From: Plantago ovata
Taxonomy: Eukaryota > Streptophyta > Magnoliopsida > Lamiales > Plantaginaceae
Assembly: GCA_028274465.1 (NCBI GenBank)
Contig: CM051456.1
Coordinates: forward strand, 100,539,348-100,603,347
Reading direction: 5' to 3'
Length of the DNA: 64,000 bases
Of this stretch, positions 24,486 through 36,585 are shown one piece after another. The notes under the pieces were generated by a model. That model saw only the letters and a program-made list of their open reading frames with translations. It did not search any database and was not told the origin of the DNA. Positions within the stretch are counted from its first letter, which is position 1. Every line of letters begins with the position of its first letter. A program made the position numbers and the translations under genes.

Positions 24486-25795
24486 CAAAGTTGAAGTCTA
24501 TTCGAATTCTACTTGCGATAGCTGCCTTCTGTGATTATGAGATCTGGCAGATGGATGTAAAGACTGCCTTCCTTAATGGAAACCTTGAGGAAGAGGTCTA
24601 TATGGTACATCCGGAAGGTTTTATTAGTTAAACCAGACCAACTGCTGTATGCAAATTACAGAGATCCATCTATGGGCTAAAGCAAGCGTCTAGGAGCTGG
24701 AATATCCGCTTTGATGAAGCTGTCAAATCGTTTGACTTCGTCAGACGCGTAGAAGATCCATGTGTCTACACTAGGCACAGCGACAAGGGAGTCGTCTTCA
24801 TGATCATTTATGTTGATGACATTTTGATCATGGGGAACAATGTCTCTATGCTAGAAGAGACTAAAGTTTGGTTATCAAGTACCTTCTCAATGAAGGACTT
24901 GGGTGAAGCGAACTACATCCTAGGGATAAAGATCTATAGAGATAGATCCAAGAGGATGTTAGGAGTGACACAGTCCACCTACATCGACAAAATACTGAAG
25001 CGTTATAAGATGGACGACTCAAAGAGAAGCTTTCTCCCAGCTAGGCATGGGATCGTGCTATCAGTTAAGGATAGTCCTAAAACTGATGAAGAAAGAAAGG
25101 CAATGAGTCGTGTGCCCTATGCTTCGGCAGTAGGGTCTATTATGTGTGCAATGAATTGCACATGGCCAGATGTGGCATATGCGCTTAGTGTCACTTGTCG
25201 ACACCAACAGAATCCAGGAGTACCTCACTGGACTGCTGTAAAGAACATTCTTAAGTACCTTCGACGGACTAAGGAAATGTTCTTGGTGTTTGGTGGAGAA
25301 CCAGAATTAAAGATGTCTGGTTATGTCGACGTTGGATTTGAATCAGATCCTGATGACTTTGAGTCACAGACAGGATACGTATTCAAATTGAACGGAGGAG
25401 CTATCTGTTGGAAGAGTTCTAAGCAAGCCACGATTGCTGACTCATCCACAGAAGCCGAGTACATTGCTGCATCAGAAGCATCGAAAGAAGCTGTCTGGAT
25501 TTCAGAGTTCTTGAAGGAATTGAGGGTTGTTCCTGCTCCTAGTCCAATAACGATTTGTTGTGACAACACGGGCGCCGTCGCTCAAGCCAAGGAGCCTAGA
25601 TCTACAAACAAGAACAAACGTGTACTTAGAAAATATCACGTTATACGTGAGATTATTGATAGAGGAGAAGTTATTATAGAACGTGTCTCGACCACGGACA
25701 ACGTGGCAGATCCTTTCACCAAGGTCTTATCAGTGGATACCCACTTAAGACATTATGTTAATCTAGGCATTAAGCATAAAGGTGTCTGGCTCTAG
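24263..25795 (+). pseudogene. Copia-2 reverse transcriptase and RNase H
   Basis: The frame 24263-24631 covers RT fingers and palm ([54 protein letters not shown]). A TAA near 24629 breaks it. It resumes through SIYGLKQASRSW to the catalytic YVDDILIM (24806-24830) and the 331-aa frame 24800-25795. RNase H residues are present: GYVDVGFESD, SSTEAEYIAASEA, CCDNTGAVAQ and RKYHVIREI. The downstream TKVLSVDTHLRHYVNLGIK is the usual pol C-terminus. Only a few lesions separate this from an open pol. Confidence 0.92.
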
Positions 25796-25796
25796 T

Positions 25797-25809
25797 CCAA
25801 GTGGGAGAT
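25797..25809 (+). other. Copia-2 polypurine tract
   Basis: CCAAGTGGGAGAT precedes the 3' LTR start TGATAG directly, the expected site for plus-strand priming. Confidence 0.85.
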
Positions 25810-26622
25810 TGATAGTGTATATGTCCTAGAGACAGTCTTTATTAAGGGCATGCAGCCCTTATTAAGGGCATATATGTACTATTACACAGGTCAACATAAT
25901 ATAATATATGTTTGTTGTTTGACTATTGAGTATCGCTTTCATATTTATATTACACCAGGCATACAACATGTCATATCTCTATTCCTGTCTGTATTGATAT
26001 TAAACATGTCCCCTCGGATAGATGACCGATCACACAGATAGTGGGAGCTATGTGAGTCATCATCTATCCCAAACTCTCCCTAGTCGAGGTTCATCTCGGA
26101 TGTAGGGGTCTGAATGAACCAACTGAGACTAGTATGCGTGGAGGTTATACTTGTTGGAGCAAGTGTGAGCCGATCCCATGGCCACGGAACGGATTGTTGG
26201 ACAATCAAGAAACATTCCCATAACTCCGCATAGTTGTTCGAAGGGTGATTACCGAACAATGGAAGTACCCACCGGAAACTCCCATCGATGTATACTCTAC
26301 ACCTAAGTGTCTATGGGAACCGGAAAGTTGTCGAAGTGATGCCAGTCATCCTTTGGACTTACAGGACTTTATCATCACATTTGTTGCCCCATATCCTTGG
26401 TGGACCCGTCGATGTCAGCTCTGAATAAGCAGTTGACCCAAGACACGATCCAGGATTATGGCTACACACAAATGGGGATGATAAGTGATTCTGTGAAGGA
26501 TTCATCTCTCATGTGTAACACATGAGAGCACTGCTCATAGTCGTTCATAGTTGTGATTGGTTAAACCGCTGGCGAGCGTATCGATATTATTATGATAGTC
26601 ATAATAGATATTGGATTCACCA
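25810..26622 (+). repeat. Copia-2 3' LTR, truncated to 813 bp
   Basis: It matches 17920-18740 of the 5' LTR. It ends at ATTGGATTCACCAAG, exactly where sequence characteristic of the G-family internal 3' region (CTAGACTCTAATGC) begins. Both parents have AAG at the join, so the breakpoint has about 3 bp of microhomology. The remaining ~1.28 kb of LTR and the whole left LTR of G1 are missing. Confidence 0.9.
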
Positions 26623-28020
26623 AGCTAGACTCTAATGCAAAAAACAATGCAACACAAAAAATGGAGTCTCATGCCAAATCAAATGAACTAATCTATTGAA
26701 TCTATCAAAAAACATATGAACACAAACCATATAAATTATAACATGGATATTGGTTGAAGAATGCCTCGGTTGACTCATACACATTCACATAAGCACTTAT
26801 GTCAAACAAGATAGTCTCTCGTAACATTCTCGACCTAGACTAGTCAGTGACGACGTAATGAAACATGTTAAAATACGAATGGTTGTCCCGTGCCTATGAA
26901 ACTGAGGACTTACTGCGGTTCACCAAGTTAAGACTTTTCCTCAAAGAGGTCGAACCAATATTGGCTCTTATCAAACGAAGGATGGTTTCCTTTTCTACCC
27001 ATCTCTCAAGCAAAGCCTTAAGCTATTCACCACTTCCCGAATGGCAGGACGAGGGTGGTCTAGAACAGATGACATCAAACAAATAAAAGACAAAAAATTA
27101 CAACACGATTACAAACATTACATAAATTGAAAAATGAGACAATTTTGGCTCTTTTTTTTTTGGACCCTTCCTTGCTTTTTTGGGGTCTTTTCTTTTATAT
27201 TTTTTTTTCTTTTCCAGATTTTGTTTCTTTTTTTCTGGAATTTTTCTTCCTTTTTTTTCGATTTTTTTTAGCTAGCAGTAGCACAACGAAAAGAAACAAA
27301 AAATGACACATAAACGACCTCCCCAAACCTATTCGAAAGAATAGGTTCGAGTACAAAATTTACGAAAAAGGAAAATAAACTCACAACACACACTAAAAAT
27401 TGAAAAACAAGTCTAATGAAAGCGTAACCCCCTCCCCAAACCTATTCGAAAGAATAGGTTGCAAACAAATGATCACACAATCTCACACTACCTCCTTCCT
27501 AGGCATTTAGCAATCTCAAAGCAAGGTGAAGACTTGTTGCCTCTTAGGTACATAATTACTCGGGAAAACAACCATAAGACCTTAACATGCATCATCCTAT
27601 TATAAAGGCCTTCGTGAACCGCAGTAGAGAAAACACCACTAAGTGATGTCGAGACTACCAAGCTTAACTAAGTGCAATACATAAATGTGACAAGCCAAGC
27701 GAGAAAAACCTCAAACAAATTCATAGAGATGAAGCATATGATTAATGTCATAATTAGTTAATCTACCCAATAAAAAAGTTCAAAAATTTTGGCAATAAAC
27801 TCCACAAAAAACATGCAAGACTATCCTAGGATGAATGTAGTGTATGCAACTAAAAACTAAGAAAGCGTTAAACGTGCAAATGCAAACGAAAAACAAGATA
27901 CCAATCATCACAAAGCCAAACAATACTTAACATCATGGTTCACATCCCATCCCCCTCATGAAACTTAAGCTAGTCCCTACCAAAAGAGAATGAGTAAATA
28001 AAAAGTGATACTAGATGTTA
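26623..28020 (-). other. G1 3' non-coding region
   Basis: This is collinear with 32710-34060 in G2 and 55465-56940 in G3. It contains a pyrimidine-rich block (27145-27270, purine-rich on the coding strand) and two perfect hairpins AACCTATTC-GAAA-GAATAGGTT (27326-27347 and 27439-27460). Each hairpin is preceded by CCCCAA, the same word as in the G2/G3 polypurine tract. Several lysine-rich ORFs in the related copies are low-complexity artefacts. Confidence 0.75.
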
Positions 28021-28066
28021 CCGAACGGTTTGGCCTCGGTCGGGTGAGAGTGGACATGTGAAAAGA

Positions 28067-29359
28067 CTAATTATCGGGATTGTTATCCCCATAATAGTCT
28101 CTCCACATGTCAGACAGGAGATCCTGTTGCTGTTGGATGAGCTGTGGCTGCTCCCACATTATCTGCCTCTCCTCCCGGCGATGCTCCTCAATCATCTCCC
28201 AATCGCGGTTGCACTGGGCAATGTGTCCATCAAGGTCATGTCGCATTCCCTGGACAGTAGTGGTCAAGGCTGCAACACTAGCATCGAAGTGGGACTGAAA
28301 ATCAGAGAAGTCAAAACCTTGAGACCCATGTGGTACTCGAGGCGGTGCATGTGGTGCTCTATGGACAAAAGGAATATCCGGGATAGGAACTCGGCCATCG
28401 TCAGCTTCCATAGCATCCTCATCTTCATCATCAGAATCAGTTGCTTGAAATGGATCTTCAACATTAGCAGCAGCAGCCGTGGGGTTTTTCATTTGATACC
28501 TAGTTAGCTGCACATCAATAGTCGAAGGGGAAAGGGCAGAGACCTCGTAATCCCCCTCATCAATGTCCTCGACCCCGTAATATTTGCAATATGCTGTGAT
28601 GAAGCTCGGAAAAATGAAGGGCTTCTTCTTTTTCTCCCAATGGCGCTCATATTCGGCATACATGATCTGACCGATGTCTATTCGATGCTTGCCTATCAAG
28701 CAGTAGAGGAGCTCGACATAATTCGGCTGTATCCACGTGTCATTCATTCTAGGGATCAAGTTGAAAATGCAGAATTTCATAACCACCTTAGCCTCGATGC
28801 TAAGGTCACTCTGATGGATCCGTGCAGGTTGTGCTCCGGTATCTGGATACCTATATTCCCTGTTGCAAATCACATCTGTGATGTCATCTCCAATCCCCCT
28901 AGTGGCCCTTGAATACACGTAGGAGTGGTTGCTTCCGGTGAACTCCCGTTCCCCAAGATGGATGAATGCAGAAATTGAGGCCGGTGTCCATGGCACAATT
29001 ACGCCTCGAACGAGTACCCCCTCCTTCTCCTCAAGATAAGTGTATCCAGCATAGAACTCATGGAGGAGGTTCGTATCGTACCCCTTGAATCGGTTGGAAG
29101 TATACCAACCCCAATTCCTTTTCCTTGCCAGACGGGAGAGCGTCCTGTAACCCGCCCTGTGAGCTAATTCATCCGGAATGTCTATCCTTCTGTCCGGTAT
29201 GATTGATCACCCACCTTGAGCTAGCTCCGCTTCGAGCCTCTGTCGGACGTCGATTGCGGTAAGAGACAACTCGAACAGCTCGTGGGAAGGTCGGGAGCTT
29301 GATGCTGCTCCCTTACCCTTCTTGCTTGAGCCAACTTTCTTCTTGTCTCGTGGAGCCAT
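28067..29359 (-). pseudogene. G1 extra ORF: putative plant transposon protein (one stop)
   Basis: ATG at 29357-29359 (MAPRDKKKVGSSKKGKG, basic and serine-rich) opens a frame of about 430 codons, broken by a single TGA at 29207-29209 and then open to 28067. The middle part, with NRFKGYDTNLLHEFYAGY, VRGVIVPWTPASISAFIHLG and a helical region, resembles the plant-specific 'putative plant transposon protein' domain found in envelope-position ORFs of some Athila-like elements. The C-terminal half is acidic, then Gln/Glu-rich (WEQPQLIQQQQ), ending DLLSDMWRDYYGDNNPDN. Function is unknown; I see no signal peptide or membrane segment, so envelope activity is not supported. Confidence 0.7.
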
Positions 29360-29364
29360 GATTC

Positions 29365-29915
29365 CTACAAACAGCAATTAGTATCTTGTATGACACAAAA
29401 CAGACTTATGCGTATGCAAATGCAAGAATGAACACACGAGTGATATCGACACCAATCGAACTCCTCAAAACCTCCATGTCTAGTCTAGCTACTTCTAGAA
29501 CTAAAAAGCAACATACCAACATATCGAAGACATGTAACATATCACAATAAGCTCTAGCTAGACAACAAATAGCCTTAATTCATAAGGCTCAATTCGTACC
29601 ATAGTAGCAAAAAATGTAGTATCATAAATCCTCAACTTCATCAATCATGCATTCTACCATCATTATTACATCAACAAACACAAGTTTAAACATGGAATGA
29701 AAGTTAAAGAAACATTGCACTTTAAGACATAGTCATCTAATAGGCAAAATTCTCAATCAATAAACCAAGCGTAATTGAACATGCAATTGATAGTGAATAA
29801 TGTTTCTAATCACACAAATCATCAACCCATTCATCATATAAGCTTAATTGAAGCATAAATCAAAAAACCCCTAAATTTGAAAAATTAGGGTTCATGTGAG
29901 ATTACCTCAAATCCG
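29365..29915 (-). other. Predicted 5'-UTR intron of the G1 extra ORF
   Basis: On the minus strand, GATTTGAG|GTAATCTCAC at 29915 is a good donor. TACTAATTGCTGTTTGTAG|G, ending at 29365, gives a branch-point-like TACTAAT and an acceptor six bases before the ATG. The 551-bp interval is AT-rich, as plant introns are. An intron directly before the start codon implies a separate transcript for this ORF. RNA evidence is lacking. Confidence 0.55.
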
Positions 29916-30140
29916 AAGAATGAATGAACTAGGAAGAAATTTGTTCGGATGAAAAGAAAGAGCACGTAATGGGCTTCGATTGAAGCTAAAGAACACACAA
30001 TTTGGTGGAAATTTGAAGATTTTATGAAGGATTGAAAAAAATTTGAATTTTTGGGATTTTTAGGAGTATGAAGGTGAAAGAGATGGAGAATGGAGGAAGG
30101 AAAATGGGGGGTGACCCCCGTTTTTACCTTATCTGATTTC

Positions 30141-30248
30141 GTGGGGCGAGTCGCCCCGTGCGGGGCGAATCGCCCCTTCCGTCCAGAGAGCGCGGAGCTC
30201 TCTGGACATGTGGGGCGATTCGCCCCCCCACCTCCTGAGGTGGGGAGA
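30141..30248 (-). promoter_or_regulatory. GC palindrome array upstream of the G1 extra ORF
   Basis: Five palindromes stand in a row: GGGGCGAGTCGCCCC, GGGGCGAATCGCCCC, GTCCAGAGAG-7-CTCTCTGGAC, GGGGCGATTCGCCCC and CCCCACCTC-CT-GAGGTGGGG. The core GGGGCGAnTCGCCCC also forms the arrays next to the TATA boxes of the G-family LTRs. Here it precedes the intron and ORF by 230-790 bp. I see only a weak TATA-like CATAAAAT near 30022. It may be an internal promoter or insulator; inference. Confidence 0.65.
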
Positions 30249-30497
30249 CGAAATTTTTTGAAAACTCAGTTTTTTTTATACCCCGAAAACCAATCTCCTT
30301 ACTAAAACACTTGAAAAAGTTCACTCAAACATAAACTTAAGCACAAACGACACAGAGACGAACAAATTCACATAAGAAAAGCAAATTGTTCCATGTATGA
30401 ATGCATGCAATAAAGCGGTAAAAAAGCGATAAGAACTCCGGGTTGCCTCCCGGATAGCGCCATTGTTTATAGTCTGTGACTCGAATCCTTCTTGCGC

Positions 30498-31452
30498 CTA
30501 GCTCTTCTTCTTGAGGGTACTAGACTTCCCCTTCATGGATCTTCTCCTCATGCCACGAACCTGTGAATAAGAATGAACATAGACAGCAAGACCACAGTAG
30601 TTAATGGTGTGAGAAATATTGAAGTGATCAGGTGGATCAGATATGGCTCGCAACACATGTCGCTTGCCATCCACTTCAATGGTGCAAGTCCTTCGGTAGA
30701 TGTCTATCACGGAGCGTAGCTTAGTCAAGAACGTTCTCCCCAAGAGAACGACATCCCCCATCCCAGGTGTAGACGCCGGCATAACTACAAAATTGGTGTA
30801 CACAGAAGCTTCACCAATCTTTACCAATACGTTCATCACAACGCCTTCGGGTCTCACAAAGGATCCATCCGCGAATTGCACAATAGCCTTATGCTCAGAT
30901 AGTTTTCCAAGGCTACTCTTCTCAAACACATTCATTGGGAGCACATTAGAGTAAGATCCCGTATCTAGTGTAGCACGAACATCTTCAAGTTCACCAATCC
31001 CGACCTTAACATCGAAACTTTGAGGGATTGGCTCGCGATCCTCTTGCTCCTCTTCACTCTCATCAGAACCAAGGTCCTTCTCTTCTTCCTTGGCTAGTGG
31101 GGGTTCTTCATCTCTGCAACACTCGCACTTAGCAATCTTCTTGATGGTGATTTCAACAGGAAGATCACCCACCAAGGTAATGGACATCGACTTCTCAGTG
31201 TTGCTAGGTAGCTTACCTTGCTCCCTACTTGCTCCACGGTCAATCAACTCTTGCATCTTTTGATGGGCAAGCCTAGTGCTCTCTTCCAATCGATGAAGCC
31301 TCGCCCTAGTCTTCTCAGAATCTTCTTCATAACGTTTGAGAAAACTTTGGGTGTGATCAACCATCTTTTGCAAGTTCTCCATCAATAGAGCTGTCTTCGT
31401 TCGGTTGCTCTTTCGGAGCGGGATTTTCACAGTGATCATTACCATAGTTAAG
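30498..31452 (-). pseudogene. G1 gag-protease, C-terminal part
   Basis: This frame continues from 37854 once G2 and one TSD copy are removed. It has the coiled-coil-like stretch MENLQKMVDHTQSFLKRYEE, an acidic linker and the aspartic protease motif VRATLDTGSYSNVLP (about 30980-30935), then LLGRTFL and a basic tail ending KKKS. Unlike G2, no stop follows TFLT. Its frame agrees with that of G2 here, but the segment just after the G2 insertion site is out of register. Nothing resembling RT follows. Confidence 0.85.
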
Positions 31453-32694
31453 TGATGAACGTGTCAAGGTCAATCAAATAAATTTGTTATTTAGCCAAAG
31501 GCAATCCACAACTACAACGAAAACCGTAGTGTAGCAGTAGAATGACTCGAGTGTCGTTCTCTCAGGACTATAACTAGCTTTATCTATTTAACAAGAGAAT
31601 ATAAATCAGCCGACAGATAGCAATATGGGGTTTCAAGCAGATAATGGAGATTGGTGATAGTATGGTCCTTCTTAGCATAATGGGTCGATAATCATGCATA
31701 AATTCCTCGGTCTTGCATTGAGATCTTTGAATCAATCTAGTGTCCTGTTGCAAGTATTAAGCACTACGAAGATAATCTGGTCTGACTAGTCAATCACGGT
31801 TGTCCTAATGTGTTCCGTAATTATTCAACACTACGAAGATAATTGGTCTGATGGTCGACTAGTGTCCAATTGTGCATAATAATCAATACAACATACGAGA
31901 ATTTTGGTTACAACTGATCAACGAAATAAAGCAATGACACGGAGTATAATGCGCGATATAGCCATTAACATGATTATCTTCCCTCGCTAAGAATTCACAT
32001 ACTACCACCAATGATAAGTTTAGCTACTCATATTATGCATGCAATCAACAAAAATCATAGAAGAAAACATATTGAAAGATAAATAAAATAAGTAGAATAA
32101 AACTGTAAGATACAAAGTTACCGAAGGTTGTCAATCTCCGGATGATTGCGGTCCTACGAGCTCCAAATTGCTATAAAAAAGTATCCCTTAAGCTACAGAA
32201 CTCCCAGGACAGGCCCCGGAAGTTCCTACCTAAAACTATAGAGAGAGGTGAGAAAGTAGGTCTGGAAAGATATGATTTTCGGAGAGAAAACTGAGCACTA
32301 TATATAGGCCCCGAATAAACTCTGGGGCGGTTCGCCCCCCGTCTTTTTCGCGGAATTCCGCGTTTTTCGACGCGGTTTTGGATTTCTTCACCTTTTCGGA
32401 CTCGGTTTCTGACTTCTAGTTGCCTTCTAACCTCCAGATTCGACCCCTAGACTCCAAATCCTATCCGGAAACCTTCAGATACTCCAGATAGGATTCTGGA
32501 ACACCAATTCCTTGTCAACTTCAATATAATTGCCCAGAAATCTCTGAATTTCAACCAAAACCTGTAAAATAAAATCTAAAGGGAAACGTGACATTATTCT
32601 AATAAAATGTACTAAAATATAGCTAAATTAACATAGAGGATAGCTAAAATAGGTGAAAAAGACTCGAATGAAAGTGTAAAATACACATTCATCA
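31453..32694 (-). repeat. G2 3' LTR (left, 1,242 bp)
   Basis: A palindromic TATA box CTATATATAG lies at 32298-32307. On the transcribed strand it is preceded by GGGGGGCGAACCGCCCC and by the perfect palindrome CGCGGAATTCCGCG (32349-32362). Compared with the right LTR it lacks one 21-bp palindrome unit. The flanking polypurine tract is GGTTTGGGGAGTT on the minus strand (about 32695-32707). Confidence 0.93.
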
Positions 32695-33288
32695 AACTCC
32701 CCAAACCGAACCCTTGCTTGTCCTCAAGCAACTAAGCTAGACTCTAATACAAAAACATGCAAGACACAAAATGGAGTTTCATACCAAATAAAATGAACTA
32801 ATCTACTGAATCTACCAAAAAACATATGAACAAAAACCATACGAATCAAAGCATGAATATAGGTTGAAGAATACCTCGATTGACTTATACACATCCACAT
32901 AAGCACTTATGTCAAGACAAGATAGTCTCTCGTAACATTCTCTACCTGGACCTAGTCAGTGACGACGTAATGAAACATGCTAAGATACGAATGGTTGCCC
33001 CGTGCCTATGAAACTGAGGACTTACTGCTGTTCCACCATGTTAAGACTTTCCCTCAAAGAGGTCGAACCAGTACTGGCTCTCATCAAACGAAGGAGGGTT
33101 CCCTATAAAAGATAACTCTCCCCTATTCTATCCATCTCAAGTAAAGTCTTAAGCTATTCACCACTTCCTGAATGGCAGGACGAGGGTGGTCTAGAACAGA
33201 TGACACTCAAGACAAAAAAAATAAAAGATAAAAACACGATTACGAACATTACAAAAAATGGAAAAGACTCAACACTTTGCTAAACTGC

Positions 33289-34060
33289 TATTTGGCTTTC
33301 TTTTTTGGACCCTTCTTTGCTTTTTTTTTGGGGTCTTTTCTTTTTTTCTTTTTTTTTTCTTTCCTGATTCTTTTTCTTTTTCTTCTTCTTTTTTTTCTGG
33401 AATTTTTTTCTTTTCTTTATTTTTCGATTTTTTTTAGCCAGCAGTAGCATAACAAAAGAGAAACAAAAAGACTCACACGACTTCCCCAAACCTATTCAAA
33501 AGAATAGGTTGGAGTACAAAATTTACGAAAAGTGAAAAATAAACTCACGATACGAAAATGAAAAACAGAAACAAGTCTAATGATGGTGTAACCCCCTCCC
33601 CAAACCTGTTATAAACAAAGGATCACACAATCTCACACTATCTCCTTCCTAGGCATTTAGCAATCTCAAAGCATGGTGATGACTTGTTGCCTCTTAGGTA
33701 CATAATTACTCGGGAGAACAACCATAAGACCCTAACATGCATCATCCTATTATAAAGGCCTTCGTGAACCGCAGTAGAGAAAACACCACTAAGTGATGTC
33801 GAGACTACCATGCTTAACTAAGTGCAATACATAAATGTGACAAGCCAAGCGAGAAAAACCCCAAACAAATTCATAGAGATGAATCATACGATTAATGGCA
33901 TAGCTAGTTGATCTACCCAATAAAAAAGTTCAAAAAATTCGGCAATAAACTCCATAAAAAACATGCAAAACTATCCTAGGAAAGCAGTAAACGTGCAAAT
34001 GCAAAAAATAAATTTCACGAGTTTATCATAAGCAAGATAAGTATAGATATAACCAGCGAT
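33289..34060 (-). other. G2 3' non-coding region
   Basis: It contains the conserved pyrimidine-rich block (33295-33435) and one intact hairpin AACCTATTC-AAAA-GAATAGGTT (33489-33510). The second hairpin is reduced to CCCCAAACCTGTTATAAAC at about 33600. The region is collinear with G1 and G3. No plant-transposon-protein ORF follows, so G2 lost it or never had it. Confidence 0.7.
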
Positions 34061-34268
34061 ATCCTCCTCCCCAAACCTGAACGTCGTCGCTCGTCCCGAA
34101 CGTCGAAAGTGGATCCAAGGTGAGAGCTAATGCTTGTATAAGTGACCTATAATACTCAATCAAACTCGTGAGATAAAATTTAAAGCGGTAAAGAAAGCGA
34201 TAAAATCTCCGGGTTGCCTCCCGGATAGCGCCATTGTTTAAAGTCTTTGACTCGACTCCTGTCTGCGC

Positions 34269-36419
34269 CTATCTCTTCTTTTTTCGGGTACTAGGCTTCC
34301 CCTTCATTGATCTCCTCTCCATGCCACGAACATGTGAATAAGAAAGAATATAGGCTGCAAGACCACAGTAGTCAGTAGTGAAAGAAATATCGGGCGGGTC
34401 AGGTGGATCAGGTATGGCGTGCAACACGTGTTGCTTTCCGTCCACTTCGATGGTGCAAGTTCTTTGGTAGATGTCCATCACGGAGCGTAGTTAAGTCAAG
34501 AATGGTTGCCCTAAGAGTATGACATCCCCTGTTCCAGGTGCAGACGCCGACATAACTACAAAATTGGTGTAAACAGATGCTTCACCAATCTTGACCAACA
34601 CATTTTTCACAACTCCTTCGGGTCTCATAAATGATCCATCCGCCAGTCGCACAATAGCCCTTTCCTCAGATAGTTTTCCAAGGTTACTCTTTTCAAACAC
34701 ATTCAAAGGAATTATGTTTGAGTAGGATCCCGTGTCTAGTGTGGCACGGACATCTTCAAGCTCATCAATCCCTACCTTAATATCGAAACTTTTAGGGAGT
34801 GGTTCGGGATCATCTTGCTCCTCATCACTTGCGTCAGAACCAAGGTCCTTCTCTTCTTCCTCAGCCTGTAGAAGTTCTTCCTTCATGCAACACTCGCACC
34901 TAACGACCTTCCTGATGGTGATTTCGTCAGGTACATCACCAGCCAATTTCGACTTCACAGTGTTGCTAGGCAGTTTGCCTTGTTCCCTATTTGCTCTTCG
35001 GTTGATCAACTCTTGCATCTTTTGATGGGAAAGCCTAGTGCTCTCTTCCAACCTATCGAGCCTTGCCCTAGTCTTCTCAGAATTTTCTTCATAACGTTTG
35101 AGAAAACTTTGTGTGTGATCAACCATCTTCTGCAAGTTCTCCATCAGTTGAGCCGTCTTCGACTTCGGTGGCTCTTTCGGAGCGGGGTTTTCGCAGTGAT
35201 CATTACCATAGTTTAGCCTACTACGATCTTGGTTAGGGCCATAAGTTTTGTTAGCCGGTGCATATCCTTGATTGTTACGGTATCCTCTTCTCCAAAATCC
35301 ACCTCGAGGATTCCTACCGTCTTGTCCGTAGCTAACTTCTTGAGTACCAAACTCCGTAGCAAAGGCCTCTTCTTCGCCTCCTCGAGCCCAGTTGCCATCA
35401 TCGTATGCCAACTCCGATCTACACATATGAGCCCCATGCCCATAGTTCTTGCATATTCGGCATACTTCGTTCGAAACAGTTGTTCCGGTGGCGCTCTTGA
35501 GGACTTGCTTCAATTCGTTGATAAAGCACTCGAATTGATCCCCATTCCCCCTGTACATAGGGGCTTCTTGAGTCGGTGGAGCTTCAGGTCCACGTCTCCT
35601 AACCATTGCTCTTGGGTCCTTGAACTGCGAACCCTTAGCAAGCCTTTCGAAAACTGCCCAGACGGCTTCTGCGGTTTCCTCCCAAATATTGCCTCGGCAT
35701 TGGAAATCCACCACTTGTTGGTTCTCGAAGGTTAGTCCATTGTAGAAGTGTTGGACTAGGTCGGAAAGTTCAAAACCATGGTGAGGGCACTTGTTCGTGA
35801 GATCTTGGAACCTCTCAAACGCGGTGTAGATGGTCTCATCATAGTCCTGTCTGAATCCAGTGATTTGCGCCTTTAGCGCGGTAGTCAAGGTGTGAGGGAA
35901 GTATTTCTCCATGAAAGCTGAAAAAACCTTTTCCCAAGTGTCCAGCGAGCCAGTTGGTAGAGAACTCAGCCATGACTTGGCTCTGTCGCCAAGTCCCATA
36001 GCAAAAACCTTCATCCTTAACTCATTTGTGGTTATGTCAGCTCCGGGTCGTGGGAGTTGGTTGACGAAATAATCGATATCGTGCAAGTACCCCATCACAT
36101 CTTCCCTTGATAAGCCATAGAACCTCGGAAGTTGTTGGAATGCGTGGTTCTTGATCTCCAGATCTCGGGTTGCAGACGAAAGAACAATCGCCGGTCCTCT
36201 CATACGATCCTCGGTGGGTTGTACCCATGCTTTTAGTGGTCTAGCTTCTGCCATTCCGTCGATTTCCTTGAAGAGACTAAGTAGAGATTCAGAGAAATCG
36301 GTTTCCTCTATTTCCTCTAGTGCGCGCCTTTCAAGTAGTCGCCTTCTCTGGTGGTAGACTCTGTCGATCTCAGCAATTGAATTAGCAAGCGGTGTACCTG
36401 CAGAACGTGTATGCGGCAT
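34269..36419 (-). pseudogene. G2 gag-protease (one in-frame stop)
   Basis: ATG at 36417-36419 (MPHTRSAG) opens 642 codons. The Retrotrans_gag-type capsid segment (AFQQLPRFYGLSREDVMGYL, WLSSLPTGSLDTWEKVF, FMEKYFPH) spans about residues 90-270. The zinc knuckle CRICKNYGHGAHMC follows, then a coiled-coil stretch and the protease motif VRATLDTGSYSNIIP. A TAA at the place of a Lys codon in G1 (34491) ends it; the same frame continues to 34269 (basic tail KPSTRKKKR). Gag assembles particles and the protease processes Gag. RT, RNase H and integrase are absent. Confidence 0.9.
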
Positions 36420-36564
36420 ACACAATCTGAAACAGACTAGGAGAGGTGATTAGAAACAGACTAGGAAAGCAATATAAGAGAGAGATTAAAAAGGAAAACT
36501 ACTAATATAATTAGGAATCAAAAGCTGTAAATATAAACAAATTAAACAGAAAAAAGGAGTATAG

Positions 36565-36582
36565 TCCCCGGCAGCGGCGCCA
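36565..36582 (-). other. G2 primer-binding site (tRNA-Asp type)
   Basis: On the minus strand TGGCGCCGCTGCCGGGGA begins three bases from the LTR, as in Athila-type elements that use tRNA-Asp. G1 has the same site at 39178-39195, and G3 has it at 58266-58283 with one difference. Confidence 0.8.
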
Positions 36583-36585
36583 ATT

